Assembly (NCBI GenBank): GCA_964627045.1
Contig: CAZVIK010000002.1
Location: forward strand, 1 to 64,000
DNA: 64,000 nucleotides
Source of the DNA: CAZVIK01 sp964627045
GTDB taxonomy: Bacteria; Acidobacteriota; Terriglobia; Bryobacterales; Bryobacteraceae
Reading direction: 5' to 3'
Positions 1 to 9,000 of this stretch are shown one piece after another. The notes under the pieces were generated by a model. The model did no database searches. It saw only the letters and a program-made list of their open reading frames with translations, and was not told the origin of the DNA. The position numbers and the translations under genes were made by a program. Each line of letters starts with the position of its first letter. Position 1 is the first letter of the stretch.

Positions 1-141
1 CAGCCCGCCAACATGACCTTCGATCTGCTGCCGCCGTTGGACGAGGATACCCGCTCGCGCCTGGCTCGCGACAAGCGCGCCCGCCATGCCGAAGCGTGCA
101 GGCGCGCTCTGGTTGCGTTACAAGAGTACTTGCATGGCTGA
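1..141 (+). CDS. trmFO: TrmFO C-terminus (partial, 5' end outside window)
   Basis: Reading from base 1 gives 46 codons and a TGA at 139-141, beginning QPANMTFDLLPPLDE and ending in an Arg/Ala-rich helix. This matches the C-terminus of TrmFO, the folate- and FAD-dependent methyltransferase making m5U54 in the tRNA T-loop, whose end reads 'QPMNANFGL' followed by a basic helix. The stop overlaps the xerC start by 8 nt, and trmFO-xerC adjacency is known in Bacillus. Only the tail is visible, so the name rests on a short match plus synteny. Confidence 0.72.
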   Translation, partial: QPANMTFDLLPPLDEDTRSRLARDKRARHAEACRRALVALQEYLHG

Positions 142-1060
142 CGCCCCGTCCGAGGACGCCCCGGTTCATCCGCTGGACCCGCTGGTCCGCGCCTTCCTCG
201 ACCACCGCCGCCGCGAAAACGTCTCGGCTCATACCCTCCGGGCCTATCAGTCCGATCTCACGCAGTTCCTCGAGTTCCTCGCCGCCGCCGCACCCGGCCT
301 CGGCGACCCTCGCGCGATCGATCTCCTCCTGCTCCGCCGCTGGCTCACCGGCCTGTACGAAGCGCACCTCCAACCTGTCACTATGCGCCGCAAGATTGCG
401 GCCGTCCGTTCCTGGCTCGACCACCTCTCCGCCCAGGACCTCATTCCCGTCAATGTCGCCCGCCTGCTCTCGACTCCGAAGATCCCGAAGTCTCTTCCGA
501 AGGTCATGACGGCCGCGCAGACCAACGACCTGATCGATTCGGCCGCTTCCCACGACGAGCGTCCCCAACTGGACCGCGACCTGGCCATCTTTGAAATCCT
601 CTACGGCTGCGGCATCCGCGCCGGCGAACTGGCCGGTATTAACGTCGAGGACATCGACCTCTCTGAGCGTTGGCTCCGTGTCCGCGGCAAAGGCCGCAAA
701 GTTCGCCAGGTCCCCATTCCCGTCAAGTCCGCCGCCGCGCTGGCCCGCTACCTGGCCGCACGCACGCCGGCCCCCGGGGAGCACGCCGTCTTCCTGAACC
801 CCAAGGGCCGCCGCCTCAGCGACCGCTCTGTCCGTAGCATTGTCAAGTTCTATGCCACGCTCCTGGCGGGGGATTCCTCCATCCACCCTCACAGCCTGCG
901 CCACGCCTACGCCACACACCTCCTCAGCGATGGGGCCGATCTCCGCTCGATTCAAGAACTTCTGGGCCACGCCCGCCTCTCCACCACGCAGAAATACACC
1001 GACGTCACCCTCACGGACCTGATGAAGGTCTACGACAAGGCTCATCCCCGCGCACATTGA
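134..1060 (+). CDS. xerC: Tyrosine recombinase XerC/XerD
   Basis: 308-aa site-specific tyrosine recombinase that resolves chromosome dimers at dif with its partner Xer protein and FtsK. The N-terminal SAM-like core-binding domain (about residues 20-105) carries the usual 'RRRENVSAHTLRAYQSDL' start. The catalytic domain shows R in GCGIRAGEL, K in RGKGRKVRQ, HPHSLRH, LGHARLSTTQKY, and Tyr near the C-terminus. The ATG at 134 is preferred over 86 because the family homology starts there and it overlaps the trmFO stop. Placement next to trmFO favours XerC over XerD. No integrase-type extension or att site is seen nearby, so it is a housekeeping recombinase rather than a phage enzyme. Confidence 0.9.
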   Translation: MADAPSEDAPVHPLDPLVRAFLDHRRRENVSAHTLRAYQSDLTQFLEFLAAAAPGLGDPRAIDLLLLRRWLTGLYEAHLQPVTMRRKIAAVRSWLDHLSAQDLIPVNVARLLSTPKIPKSLPKVMTAAQTNDLIDSAASHDERPQLDRDLAIFEILYGCGIRAGELAGINVEDIDLSERWLRVRGKGRKVRQVPIPVKSAAALARYLAARTPAPGEHAVFLNPKGRRLSDRSVRSIVKFYATLLAGDSSIHPHSLRHAYATHLLSDGADLRSIQELLGHARLSTTQKYTDVTLTDLMKVYDKAHPRAH

Positions 1061-1062
1061 TT

Positions 1063-1092
1063 CTTGACAAGATCGCACTAAACTTTGATAAT
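1063..1092 (+). promoter_or_regulatory. dnaK promoter with HAIR-like HspR operator
   Basis: TTGACA (1064-1069), 17 bp, GATAAT (1087-1092) is a near-consensus housekeeping promoter 54 bp before the dnaK ATG. Overlapping it is CTTGACA-N7-ACTAAAC (1063-1083). Actinobacterial HspR binds the HAIR element CTTGAGT-N7-ACTCAAG; here 10 of 14 positions match at exactly the right spacing. Because the third gene of the operon encodes an HspR-like repressor, autoregulation is the natural reading. The match is imperfect, so the operator call is inference and the promoter call is stronger. Confidence 0.65.
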
Positions 1093-1145
1093 AGGATTGT
1101 GCTAATGCGAAGGCGCGGCACATCCTTTCGGAGGACTTGAAGAGA

Positions 1146-3062
<1,917 letters not shown>

Positions 3063-3123
3063 AGTGTAACGGACGGCCGGCGGCCCGCGGAGCGAATCCG
3101 CCGGGCCGCCGCCCGGCGCACCT

Positions 3124-4281
3124 ATGGCGAACCAGGACTACTACGAGAGCTTGGGCGTCTCTCGGAAGGCGAAGCCCGAAGAGATCCGCAAGGCCTATCG
3201 CCGCCTGGCACGGAAGTTTCACCCCGACGTGAACCCCGGCGACAAGAACGCCGAGGAGCGTTTCAAGAAAATCCAGGAAGCCTACGACGTTCTCAGCGAC
3301 GCCAAGAAGAAGCAGATGTACGACCAGTACGGCTTCTATTCGTCCACCGGCTTCCCGCCCGGCGCCGATCCGCCGCCGCGCCGGGGCCCGGAGATGGACT
3401 TCGGCGGCTTCGATTTCTCGGACTTTTTCAACCAGGCCTCCTCGGGCGGCCGCGCTTCCACCGGCGCCGCCGGCGGCTTCCGCGATATCTTCAGCCAGTT
3501 CTTCGGCGGCCAGCGTGCCGAAACATCGGCGCGGCCCGAAGCGGGCGCCGACCTGGAGTACGCCGCCACCATCGACTTCTGGCAGTCCATCCGCGGCGCG
3601 CAGGTGCCGCTCAACGTCAGCCACTTTGAAGGCTGCGGCGCTTGCGGCGGCTCGGGGCGCGGCGGCGGACAGGCTGCGACCTGCCCCCAGTGCAACGGCA
3701 GCGGCAACGTCACCCAGGCTGCCGGCTCTATGCGGTTCAACCTCACTTGCCCGCGTTGCGGCGGCCAGGGACGCCTGCGCAATGCCTGCCCAAGTTGCCA
3801 CGGCGAAGGCCGGATCTCGCGGGTCGAAACCGTGGAGGTCAGGATTCCGGCCGGCGTGCAATCCGGCGCGCGGCTGCGGGTTGCCGCCAAGGGAAACGCC
3901 GGTTCCCACGGCGGCGCGCAAGGCGACCTCTATATCACCATCCGTGTCGAGCCGCACCCGTTCTTCGTGCGCGAGGGCGACGACATCCTGATCCGCGTCC
4001 CCATCACGGTGGCCGAAGCCGGACTTGGCGCCAAGATCGAGGTGCCCACCATCGACGGGCGCGCCCTTCTCAAGATCCCCATGGGGACGCAGAACGGGCA
4101 GAAGTTCCGCCTCCGCGAGCGCGGCGTGATGAACGCGCGGAAGGGACCGCGCGGCGATCAGATCGTCGAAGTGAGCGTCGAGGCGCCGCACGTCCGCGAC
4201 GAACGGACCAAAGAACTGCTCCGCGAACTGGCGGCGCTCAATCCGGAGGACCCGCGCGCTGGAATCTGGTCCAAGGTATAG
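3124..4281 (+). CDS. dnaJ: Co-chaperone DnaJ (Hsp40)
   Basis: 385-aa J-protein that delivers substrates to DnaK and stimulates its ATPase. The J domain (residues 1-70) has the HPD signature in [11 protein letters not shown] Gly/Phe-rich linker follows, then a zinc domain with four Cys pairs near residues 175-230 ([32 protein letters not shown]). The C-terminal substrate-binding and dimerisation domain is present. The organisation is canonical class A DnaJ. It lies 61 bp behind dnaK with no visible terminator, so it is probably co-transcribed. No strong Shine-Dalgarno is seen before the ATG. Confidence 0.94.
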   Translation: MANQDYYESLGVSRKAKPEEIRKAYRRLARKFHPDVNPGDKNAEERFKKIQEAYDVLSDAKKKQMYDQYGFYSSTGFPPGADPPPRRGPEMDFGGFDFSDFFNQASSGGRASTGAAGGFRDIFSQFFGGQRAETSARPEAGADLEYAATIDFWQSIRGAQVPLNVSHFEGCGACGGSGRGGGQAATCPQCNGSGNVTQAAGSMRFNLTCPRCGGQGRLRNACPSCHGEGRISRVETVEVRIPAGVQSGARLRVAAKGNAGSHGGAQGDLYITIRVEPHPFFVREGDDILIRVPITVAEAGLGAKIEVPTIDGRALLKIPMGTQNGQKFRLRERGVMNARKGPRGDQIVEVSVEAPHVRDERTKELLRELAALNPEDPRAGIWSKV

Positions 4282-4312
4282 CTTGAGAGGTCTAGCCGGG
4301 GAGGTTTAGCCG

Positions 4313-4729
4313 ATGGCCAAGCTCCGATCCAAAGCCGCCTACATGATCTCGGCCGTGGCCGAGCGCTACGAGGTGCATCCGCAGACGCTGCGCCTCTACG
4401 AGCGCGAGGGCCTCTTGAAGCCATCCCGCAGCGACGGCAACACCCGCCTTTACACCGACGGCGACCTCGAGCGGCTCGAAGTGATCCTGCAATTGACCCG
4501 CGAACTCGGCGTCAACCTGGCTGGCGTCGAGATCATCCTGAACATGCGCGAGAAGATGGCCGCCATGCAGCGCCAGATGGAGGAATTCGTCAGCAGTCTC
4601 AACCGCGAAATGGCTGAGCGAATCGAGCGCCAGGAACGCCGTTCGGAGACTTCGCTGATCCCGGTGGTTCGCCTCGCGCCGNNNNNNNNNNCAAAAACCT
4701 CCTCGCGCAAACGCCGCGGTCCGTCCTAG
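4313..4729 (+). CDS. hspR: MerR-family heat-shock repressor HspR
   Basis: 138-aa MerR-type DNA-binding protein. The N-terminal winged helix-turn-helix (about residues 9-80) reads YMISAVAERYEVHPQTLRLYEREGLL and ends with GVNLAGVEIIL, the pattern of HspR rather than metal-sensing MerR. A coiled-coil (residues 80-110) follows. GGGAGG lies just before the ATG. As third gene of dnaK-dnaJ-hspR it most likely represses its own operon, with DnaK as co-repressor as in Streptomyces. A 10-N run (4682-4691) leaves four residues unknown. The stop TAG (4727-4729) uses the first bases of an adjacent repeat, so the repeat may have set the C-terminus. Confidence 0.85.
   Translation: MAKLRSKAAYMISAVAERYEVHPQTLRLYEREGLLKPSRSDGNTRLYTDGDLERLEVILQLTRELGVNLAGVEIILNMREKMAAMQRQMEEFVSSLNREMAERIERQERRSETSLIPVVRLAPXXXXKTSSRKRRGPS
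4682..4691. other. Run of 10 N inside hspR
   Basis: Ten undetermined bases inside the 3' part of hspR. The frame read through them gives a basic tail and a stop, so true length may be ten, but this cannot be proven from the sequence. Confidence 0.99.
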
Positions 4730-4861
4730 GAGCTTGTTGCAAAAGCTAATCGCAGACTCAAGTCTGCGCCACACCGAGCAGTAAGTCCATGAAACTGAGT
4801 GGCGCAGGCTTCAGCCTGTGCGGTCTCCAGGGCTTGCATCGGACTTTTTCAACAAGCTCCT
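4728..4861. repeat. 134-bp MITE-like element with 17-bp terminal inverted repeats
   Basis: The left end AGGAGCTTGTTGCAAAA (4728-4744) and right end (4845-4861, reverse complement AGGAGCTTGTTGAAAAA) are inverted copies differing at one base. Inside are two hairpins, GCAGACT-caAGTCTGC (4752-4766) and GCAGGCT-tcAGCCTG (4804-4817), each flanked by GCGCCAC or its complement. There is no coding capacity. Short size, terminal inverted repeats and internal palindromes fit a MITE or a deletion derivative of an insertion sequence. No target-site duplication is clear. It lies between hspR and the convergent lipoprotein gene and could also act as a bidirectional terminator. Confidence 0.75.
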
Positions 4862-4897
4862 GGCCCCGCGCCTTGGCTTGGGTCTAGCGCGCCGGAG

Positions 4898-5521
4898 TCA
4901 GCGCAGCGCCTTGACGAACTCGCCCGTCGCCCCGTTGACCAGAACCGAGAACTGGCTGGTGGTCACCGTCTCGCCCCAGGCGACGCGCCACACCGGGCCC
5001 GTCTGATCGGCGGTGAACTCCAGCAGGAAGAACACCGGCAGCTTGGGGTTTTTCTTGACGAAGTAGTCTCCCTTATCGACCGCGATTCCGTAGGCCTTGT
5101 CGCTATCCACCTGCATGGTGATGATGGGGAACGGCCTCTCCTGTCCCCTCGGACCGGAGTAGGACGACTCGATGCTTCCGAAGACCCCCTGATGGAGGTT
5201 TCCTCCGGCGTCGATCACAGAGTAGGTGTAGGTCTTGGCGGCGCTCCGGGCCGACGAGACGAAGATCGCCTCCCACGCGCCCGACTTCCCCTTGTCCCCC
5301 TTCACCTCGGCCAATGGAATGCTCCGCGCGCGAAGGACCTGCGCATCCGGCGCCCATTGCCGCGCCTGGTTGTACATCTGGTACATGGCCGTCAAGCCTG
5401 TCACCGGCTCTGGCGGAGGAGCCTCCTTTTTCTCGGTGACGGGTTTGGGGGCATCCCCGCAACCTGCCAGGAACAAAAGGAAAACCAACAGGGACGTGGC
5501 TATCGGCCGGAAAGATCGCAT
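4898..5521 (-). CDS. Hypothetical lipoprotein
   Basis: 207-aa protein with a classic lipoprotein signal: a basic start, the hydrophobic run SLLVFLLFLAGC and the lipobox LAGC with Cys at residue 21, followed by a Pro/Glu-rich linker. The mature part has no family I recognise. It contains GPVWRVAWGE and ends NGATGEFVKALR, weakly like the end of PepSY-type domains. It is probably anchored to the inner or outer membrane facing the periplasm. It is monocistronic, convergent with hspR and divergent from the TPR gene. Confidence 0.72.
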   Translation of the reverse strand: MRSFRPIATSLLVFLLFLAGCGDAPKPVTEKKEAPPPEPVTGLTAMYQMYNQARQWAPDAQVLRARSIPLAEVKGDKGKSGAWEAIFVSSARSAAKTYTYSVIDAGGNLHQGVFGSIESSYSGPRGQERPFPIITMQVDSDKAYGIAVDKGDYFVKKNPKLPVFFLLEFTADQTGPVWRVAWGETVTTSQFSVLVNGATGEFVKALR

Positions 5522-5601
5522 ACATCTTCATGTTAGCGCGCCTCCCCCCGCTCCGGAAACTGTTTACCGCCAAGGGGACGGCCGCCGGCGCCGGTTCGGC
5601 C

Positions 5602-5629
5602 TATAATGGCTTTGGGCTCGACGGAAGGG
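5602..5629 (+). promoter_or_regulatory. Possible -10 and ribosome-binding site of the TPR gene
   Basis: TATAAT at 5602-5607 is followed by GAAGGGGGAT (5623-5632) just before the ATG at 5636. No convincing -35 is seen at the right distance. The purine-rich Shine-Dalgarno decides the start at 5636; an earlier in-frame ATG at 5606 lies inside the -10 itself. Confidence 0.4.
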
Positions 5630-5635
5630 GGATCT

Positions 5636-6877
5636 ATGCCGCGCCGGGCAATCCGAACACTTTTTAGAGGGCTGGCGTTGACCGTTGGCGCCGGGGTGTT
5701 ATTGTACGGGCAGGGCGGCGGAACCACGACGCCGGGCGGCGGCGGAACCACCACGCCTACTCCCACAACGCCCACCACGCCGACGCCGACGACGCCCACC
5801 ACGCGCACTCCCACGCAAACCACACCGCAGACGGGAACCACCGTCACCGAGATGCAGCGGCCGGTCTACGTGTCGGGACGCGTGCAGCTTGAGGACGGAA
5901 CCGCACCGTCCGAACTGGTCGTCATCGAACGCGTCTGCGGCGGCCGGGTCTACCAGGAAGGCTACACCGATTCCCGGGGGCGCTTCACCATCCAACTCGG
6001 CCAGAATCGTGGGATGCTGCCGGACGCCAGCGTCAGCGGCGGCAGCTACCGGATGGACGAGCTTGGGACGGCCGGCGGCAACCCCTTCGGCGGCGTCTCC
6101 GAACGCGAGCTATCCAACTGCGAGGTTCGCGCCAACCTGGCCGGTTATGTCTCCGGCGTGGTCCCGCTTTTCGGGCGGCGCTCGCTCGACAATCCCGAAA
6201 TCGGCAGCATCATCCTGCGCCGGGTGGGAAATGTGCAGGGCACCACCGTCAGCGCTACCACGCTCGCCGCGCCCAAAGACGCGCGGAAGGCCTATGAAAA
6301 GGGGCTGGGCGAGATGCGGAAGCGGAAGTGGGCCAACGCGCGCAAGGAGTTTGAAAAGGCTGTGTCCGCGTACCCCGGCTTCGCCGACGCCTGGCACGAA
6401 CTCGGCCTCGCCGCCCAGCAACTGAATCAGACGGATGATGCTCGCCGGGCCTACCAAAAGGCGCTGGAATTGGACCCCAAGTTCATCAAGCCGCAGATCC
6501 AACTCGCGTCGCTCGCCGCGAGCGAAGGGCAGTGGGCGGACCTGGCCGCCATCTCTTCGCGCGTCATCGAACTGGACCCGTTCAACTACCCTGGGGTCTA
6601 CTACTTCGCCGCCGTCGCCGAGTTCAACCTCGGGCACATGATCGTCGCCGAGCACAGCGCGCGCCAGGCCGTGAAACTGGACAAGGCCGGCAGCTTTCCG
6701 GCGTCCAATCACATTTTGGGAGTGGTGCTGGCGGTAAAGGGTGAGTTCCAGGAAGCCGCCGCCGCACTGCGGACGTACCTGGCAGCGGCGCCCAACGCGC
6801 CCGACGCCGCTCAGGCGCGGACTCGTCTGGCCGAGGTGGAGCGGATCGCCTCGGCGCGCGGCGGGGTAACGCCCTGA
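5636..6877 (+). CDS. Exported TPR protein with Thr/Pro linker and carboxypeptidase-regulatory-like domain
   Basis: 413-aa protein. An N-terminal signal (PRRAIRTLFRGLALTVGAGVLL) leads to a low-complexity Gly/Thr/Pro stretch (about residues 27-70) built from repeated TTP and TPT units. A beta domain like carboxypeptidase-regulatory folds follows (VSGRVQLEDGTAPSELVVIERV, then YTDSRGRFTIQL). Residues 215-400 form four to five TPR helical pairs, for example FADAWHELGLAAQQLNQTDDA. Such proteins usually act as periplasmic or outer-membrane scaffolds in acidobacteria. The substrate is unknown. The Thr/Pro stretch is a tandem DNA repeat that could vary in copy number. Confidence 0.78.
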   Translation: MPRRAIRTLFRGLALTVGAGVLLYGQGGGTTTPGGGGTTTPTPTTPTTPTPTTPTTRTPTQTTPQTGTTVTEMQRPVYVSGRVQLEDGTAPSELVVIERVCGGRVYQEGYTDSRGRFTIQLGQNRGMLPDASVSGGSYRMDELGTAGGNPFGGVSERELSNCEVRANLAGYVSGVVPLFGRRSLDNPEIGSIILRRVGNVQGTTVSATTLAAPKDARKAYEKGLGEMRKRKWANARKEFEKAVSAYPGFADAWHELGLAAQQLNQTDDARRAYQKALELDPKFIKPQIQLASLAASEGQWADLAAISSRVIELDPFNYPGVYYFAAVAEFNLGHMIVAEHSARQAVKLDKAGSFPASNHILGVVLAVKGEFQEAAAALRTYLAAAPNAPDAAQARTRLAEVERIASARGGVTP

Positions 6878-6926
6878 GCCATTTCTTCCCCGAAACCGCC
6901 TTTTTCGGCCCTGTTTCGCCCAGGAG

Positions 6927-6940
6927 TGAATAATTATTCA
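6927..6940. repeat. AT-rich 14-bp perfect palindrome in a convergent intergenic region
   Basis: TGAATAATTATTCA is a perfect palindrome between the convergent TPR gene and MFS gene, very AT-rich against a GC-rich background. Nearby, CGCAAA and TTTGCG (about 6942-6966) can also pair. Either could serve as a bidirectional terminator or a protein-binding site. There is no coding evidence in 6878-6996. Confidence 0.4.
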
Positions 6941-6996
6941 TTCGCAAAATACCCCTCGTTTGCGGGTTGCTGTTCCCCTGCTAGTGGGGGGCGGCT

Positions 6997-8259
6997 CTAA
7001 GAGGCAGAGGCGGCGTCCTCGGGTTGCGGCAATTGGCCGCGCGCGTTCGCCCAGGCCCAGGCGAGAGCCGTGACCACGCCCAGCAAGCCGGCGACGACGC
7101 CGATGGCCCGCGGGCTCCACCACTCCGAGGCGACCCCGGCGGCAGCCATCGAAAACATCATGGTTGACCAGCGAAGCGATTCGATGGTGGCGAAGACCCG
7201 GCCCCGAAACTCGTCGCGGGTGAACCGCAGCAGTTGATAGTTGTTGAGGACCGAGGTGACCGCCATACCGACGCGCGAAAGCAGGATGAACAGCAGCGCC
7301 GCGCCGTAAGAGGTCATCAGGCTGAAGGCGGCGTAGGTGGCGCCGTGCGCCAGGTAGGAAATCGTCACGGCGTGTTTGTACCCGGCGAAACCCACGCGCT
7401 TGCCGGCCAGGTGGCCGATGGCGCCGCCCGCCAGCAACCCGATGCCGGCGAATCCCCAAATGGTGCCGATGCCTTCGGCGCCGCGGTGAAAGACCTGCTC
7501 GCCGACCAGCGCGAACAGGATCTGCGCCGCGCCGCCGCCCATGGCCCAGCCCACCGAGAGCAGGCCGATGGCGAAGACCAGCGGTACCGAGCGCATGTAG
7601 GCGAGGCCCTCGCGGTATTCGCTCCAGGCGCCGCGATGGCAACCGGCCGGAGAAGGAGCTTGCGCGGCGCGGAAGCTGCCTGTGGGCGAGCGCAAGGTAC
7701 GGATCGCCAGAGCGGACAAAACGAAAGACAACGCATTCAGCACGAAAGCCCATTCGTAGCCGAGACGCGCGGTGCTGAGGCCGCCAAGGATGGTTCCGGC
7801 CGTCAGCGTGGCCCATTGCGTGGTCTGGGTGAGCGAGTTGGCGGCCTCCAGTTCCTCCTTGCGAGCGATGGTGGGGAGGATGGCGGCGCGGCCCGCCGTG
7901 AAGAACGGCGACGCGAACATCAGCAGGGCGCTCAGGACATAGAGCAGCCACGGCTCCTTGTACTGGAGCGTGAGCAGGAAGCCCAGGGCGACGACGGCGC
8001 GGGCCAAATCGCTGGCGATCATGACGCGCTTCCGGTCGAAGCGGTCCAACAGGACTCCTGCCAGCGGTCCGGCCAGCGCGGCGGGAATCGCCCGGGAGAG
8101 CATGACGGCGCTGACCACCAGCCCGGAGCCGGTGGTCTCCATGGCGAGGCTGAGGACCGCGACGTTGTTGAAGTAGTCGCCGATCTCGCTGACCAGCATC
8201 CCGAACCACACGCGGCGGTAGTTGGGATTGCCGCGCAGAAGATCGGTGAAGCTTCCCAT
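6997..8259 (-). CDS. MFS transporter (MFS_3 / EntS-like exporter)
   Basis: 420-aa inner-membrane protein with about twelve hydrophobic segments. The loop motif GPLAGVLLDRFDRKRVMIASD between segments 2 and 3 is the major facilitator signature, and NPNYRRVWFGMLVSEIGDYF at the N-terminus is typical of the MFS_3 group that includes the enterobactin exporter EntS and macrolide exporters. The substrate cannot be read from the sequence. It stands alone between two unrelated genes. Confidence 0.85.
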   Translation of the reverse strand: MGSFTDLLRGNPNYRRVWFGMLVSEIGDYFNNVAVLSLAMETTGSGLVVSAVMLSRAIPAALAGPLAGVLLDRFDRKRVMIASDLARAVVALGFLLTLQYKEPWLLYVLSALLMFASPFFTAGRAAILPTIARKEELEAANSLTQTTQWATLTAGTILGGLSTARLGYEWAFVLNALSFVLSALAIRTLRSPTGSFRAAQAPSPAGCHRGAWSEYREGLAYMRSVPLVFAIGLLSVGWAMGGGAAQILFALVGEQVFHRGAEGIGTIWGFAGIGLLAGGAIGHLAGKRVGFAGYKHAVTISYLAHGATYAAFSLMTSYGAALLFILLSRVGMAVTSVLNNYQLLRFTRDEFRGRVFATIESLRWSTMMFSMAAAGVASEWWSPRAIGVVAGLLGVVTALAWAWANARGQLPQPEDAASAS

Positions 8260-8329
8260 GGGGATGAACCAACCATCTTAACGGGTTCGGCCGCGACCCG
8301 ATTCCGCACCCGACGGGGCTGGCACGGCG

Positions 8330-8758
8330 TTACCTTGCTCCTCCGAGCGCGCACACCGACAAGAACACGCTGATGGCCCCAAGAAGAACGCCGAACGCAC
8401 CAAGGCCTACAGATACCGCGCCTATTCGAGCCGCGATCCGGTAGGCGGGATCGGTTGCACCCGACGCCCAAAGGAACTGACCGAGCCAGCCGACCTGGGT
8501 TAGCTGAAATTCGGCTTGCGATCCTTTGGCAACCCCCAATTTGCCTTTTGTCGTTTCGTCGAGATGAATGGCCGCGTCATGATGTTGCTGTTGCCCCCGT
8601 ATTGAAAGGTAGGCGCTCTTTTTTCCAACACTGACCTTGCAGATTCGTGCTTCGGGGATCGTCTTCCCATTGGGACCGGTTCTGTGGCTCCTCGGGACGC
8701 GCGCGATGTCTTTGTAGACATCAACTTTACGGATGTCTCGGACTTCCAACCTGGGCAT
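8330..8758 (-). CDS. Small membrane protein of unknown function
   Basis: 142 aa. Residues 1-100 are soluble and beta-rich (ARICKVSVGKKSAYLSIRG, then AIHLDETTKGKLGV), followed by a hydrophobic segment (about residues 108-138, IGAVSVGLGAFGVLLGAISVFLSV). I recognise no family. Base composition is less GC-rich than its neighbours. Directly upstream on the same strand is the end of a broken reading frame (8768-9039) with only about 10 bp between, suggesting a transferred two-gene unit of which this is the intact half. Confidence 0.6.
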   Translation of the reverse strand: MPRLEVRDIRKVDVYKDIARVPRSHRTGPNGKTIPEARICKVSVGKKSAYLSIRGQQQHHDAAIHLDETTKGKLGVAKGSQAEFQLTQVGWLGQFLWASGATDPAYRIAARIGAVSVGLGAFGVLLGAISVFLSVCALGGAR

Positions 8759-8767
8759 GGGTACATT

Positions 8768-9000
8768 CTATTCCGCTCCTCTGTGCGGCGTTAACCGCGC
8801 TACAAGTCGAGCTGCTACCTCACGTGTCCGTTGGTCAGCGTGTCTTCGGAGAGCGATCACCACAGAGCCGATGAGGTTGTCCGATATTCCCGGATCGTCG
8901 ATAATGGAGTCGAGCGCCGGTTCCGCGACTCGATCCCGAGGGCCGGCCGAGCCGTAGTCTCGAGCGCCTGAATGAAATCGCCGCCAACCATCTGTGCCAC
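8768..9000 (-). pseudogene. Probable frameshifted small gene upstream of the membrane protein gene
   Basis: On the minus strand one frame reads MVGGDFIQALETTARPALGIE (about 9000-8935). Another continues LDSIIDDPGISDNLIGSVVIA and ends TPHRGAE-stop at 8768, next to the start of the following gene. Both halves look protein-like, but no single frame holds them; the break falls near 8920-8935. It is either a frameshifted gene or two overlapping false frames. The 5' end runs antisense into the fkbH-like gene. Family unknown. Confidence 0.35.

Noticed and set aside
5738..5830. Short tandem repeats that could suggest a CRISPR-like array
   Set aside because: They are Thr/Pro codons in an exported protein linker, with no spacers and no cas genes.
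7234..8373. 379-codon plus-strand frame opposite the MFS transporter
   Set aside because: Hydrophilic, low-complexity translation antisense to a clear 12-helix transporter.
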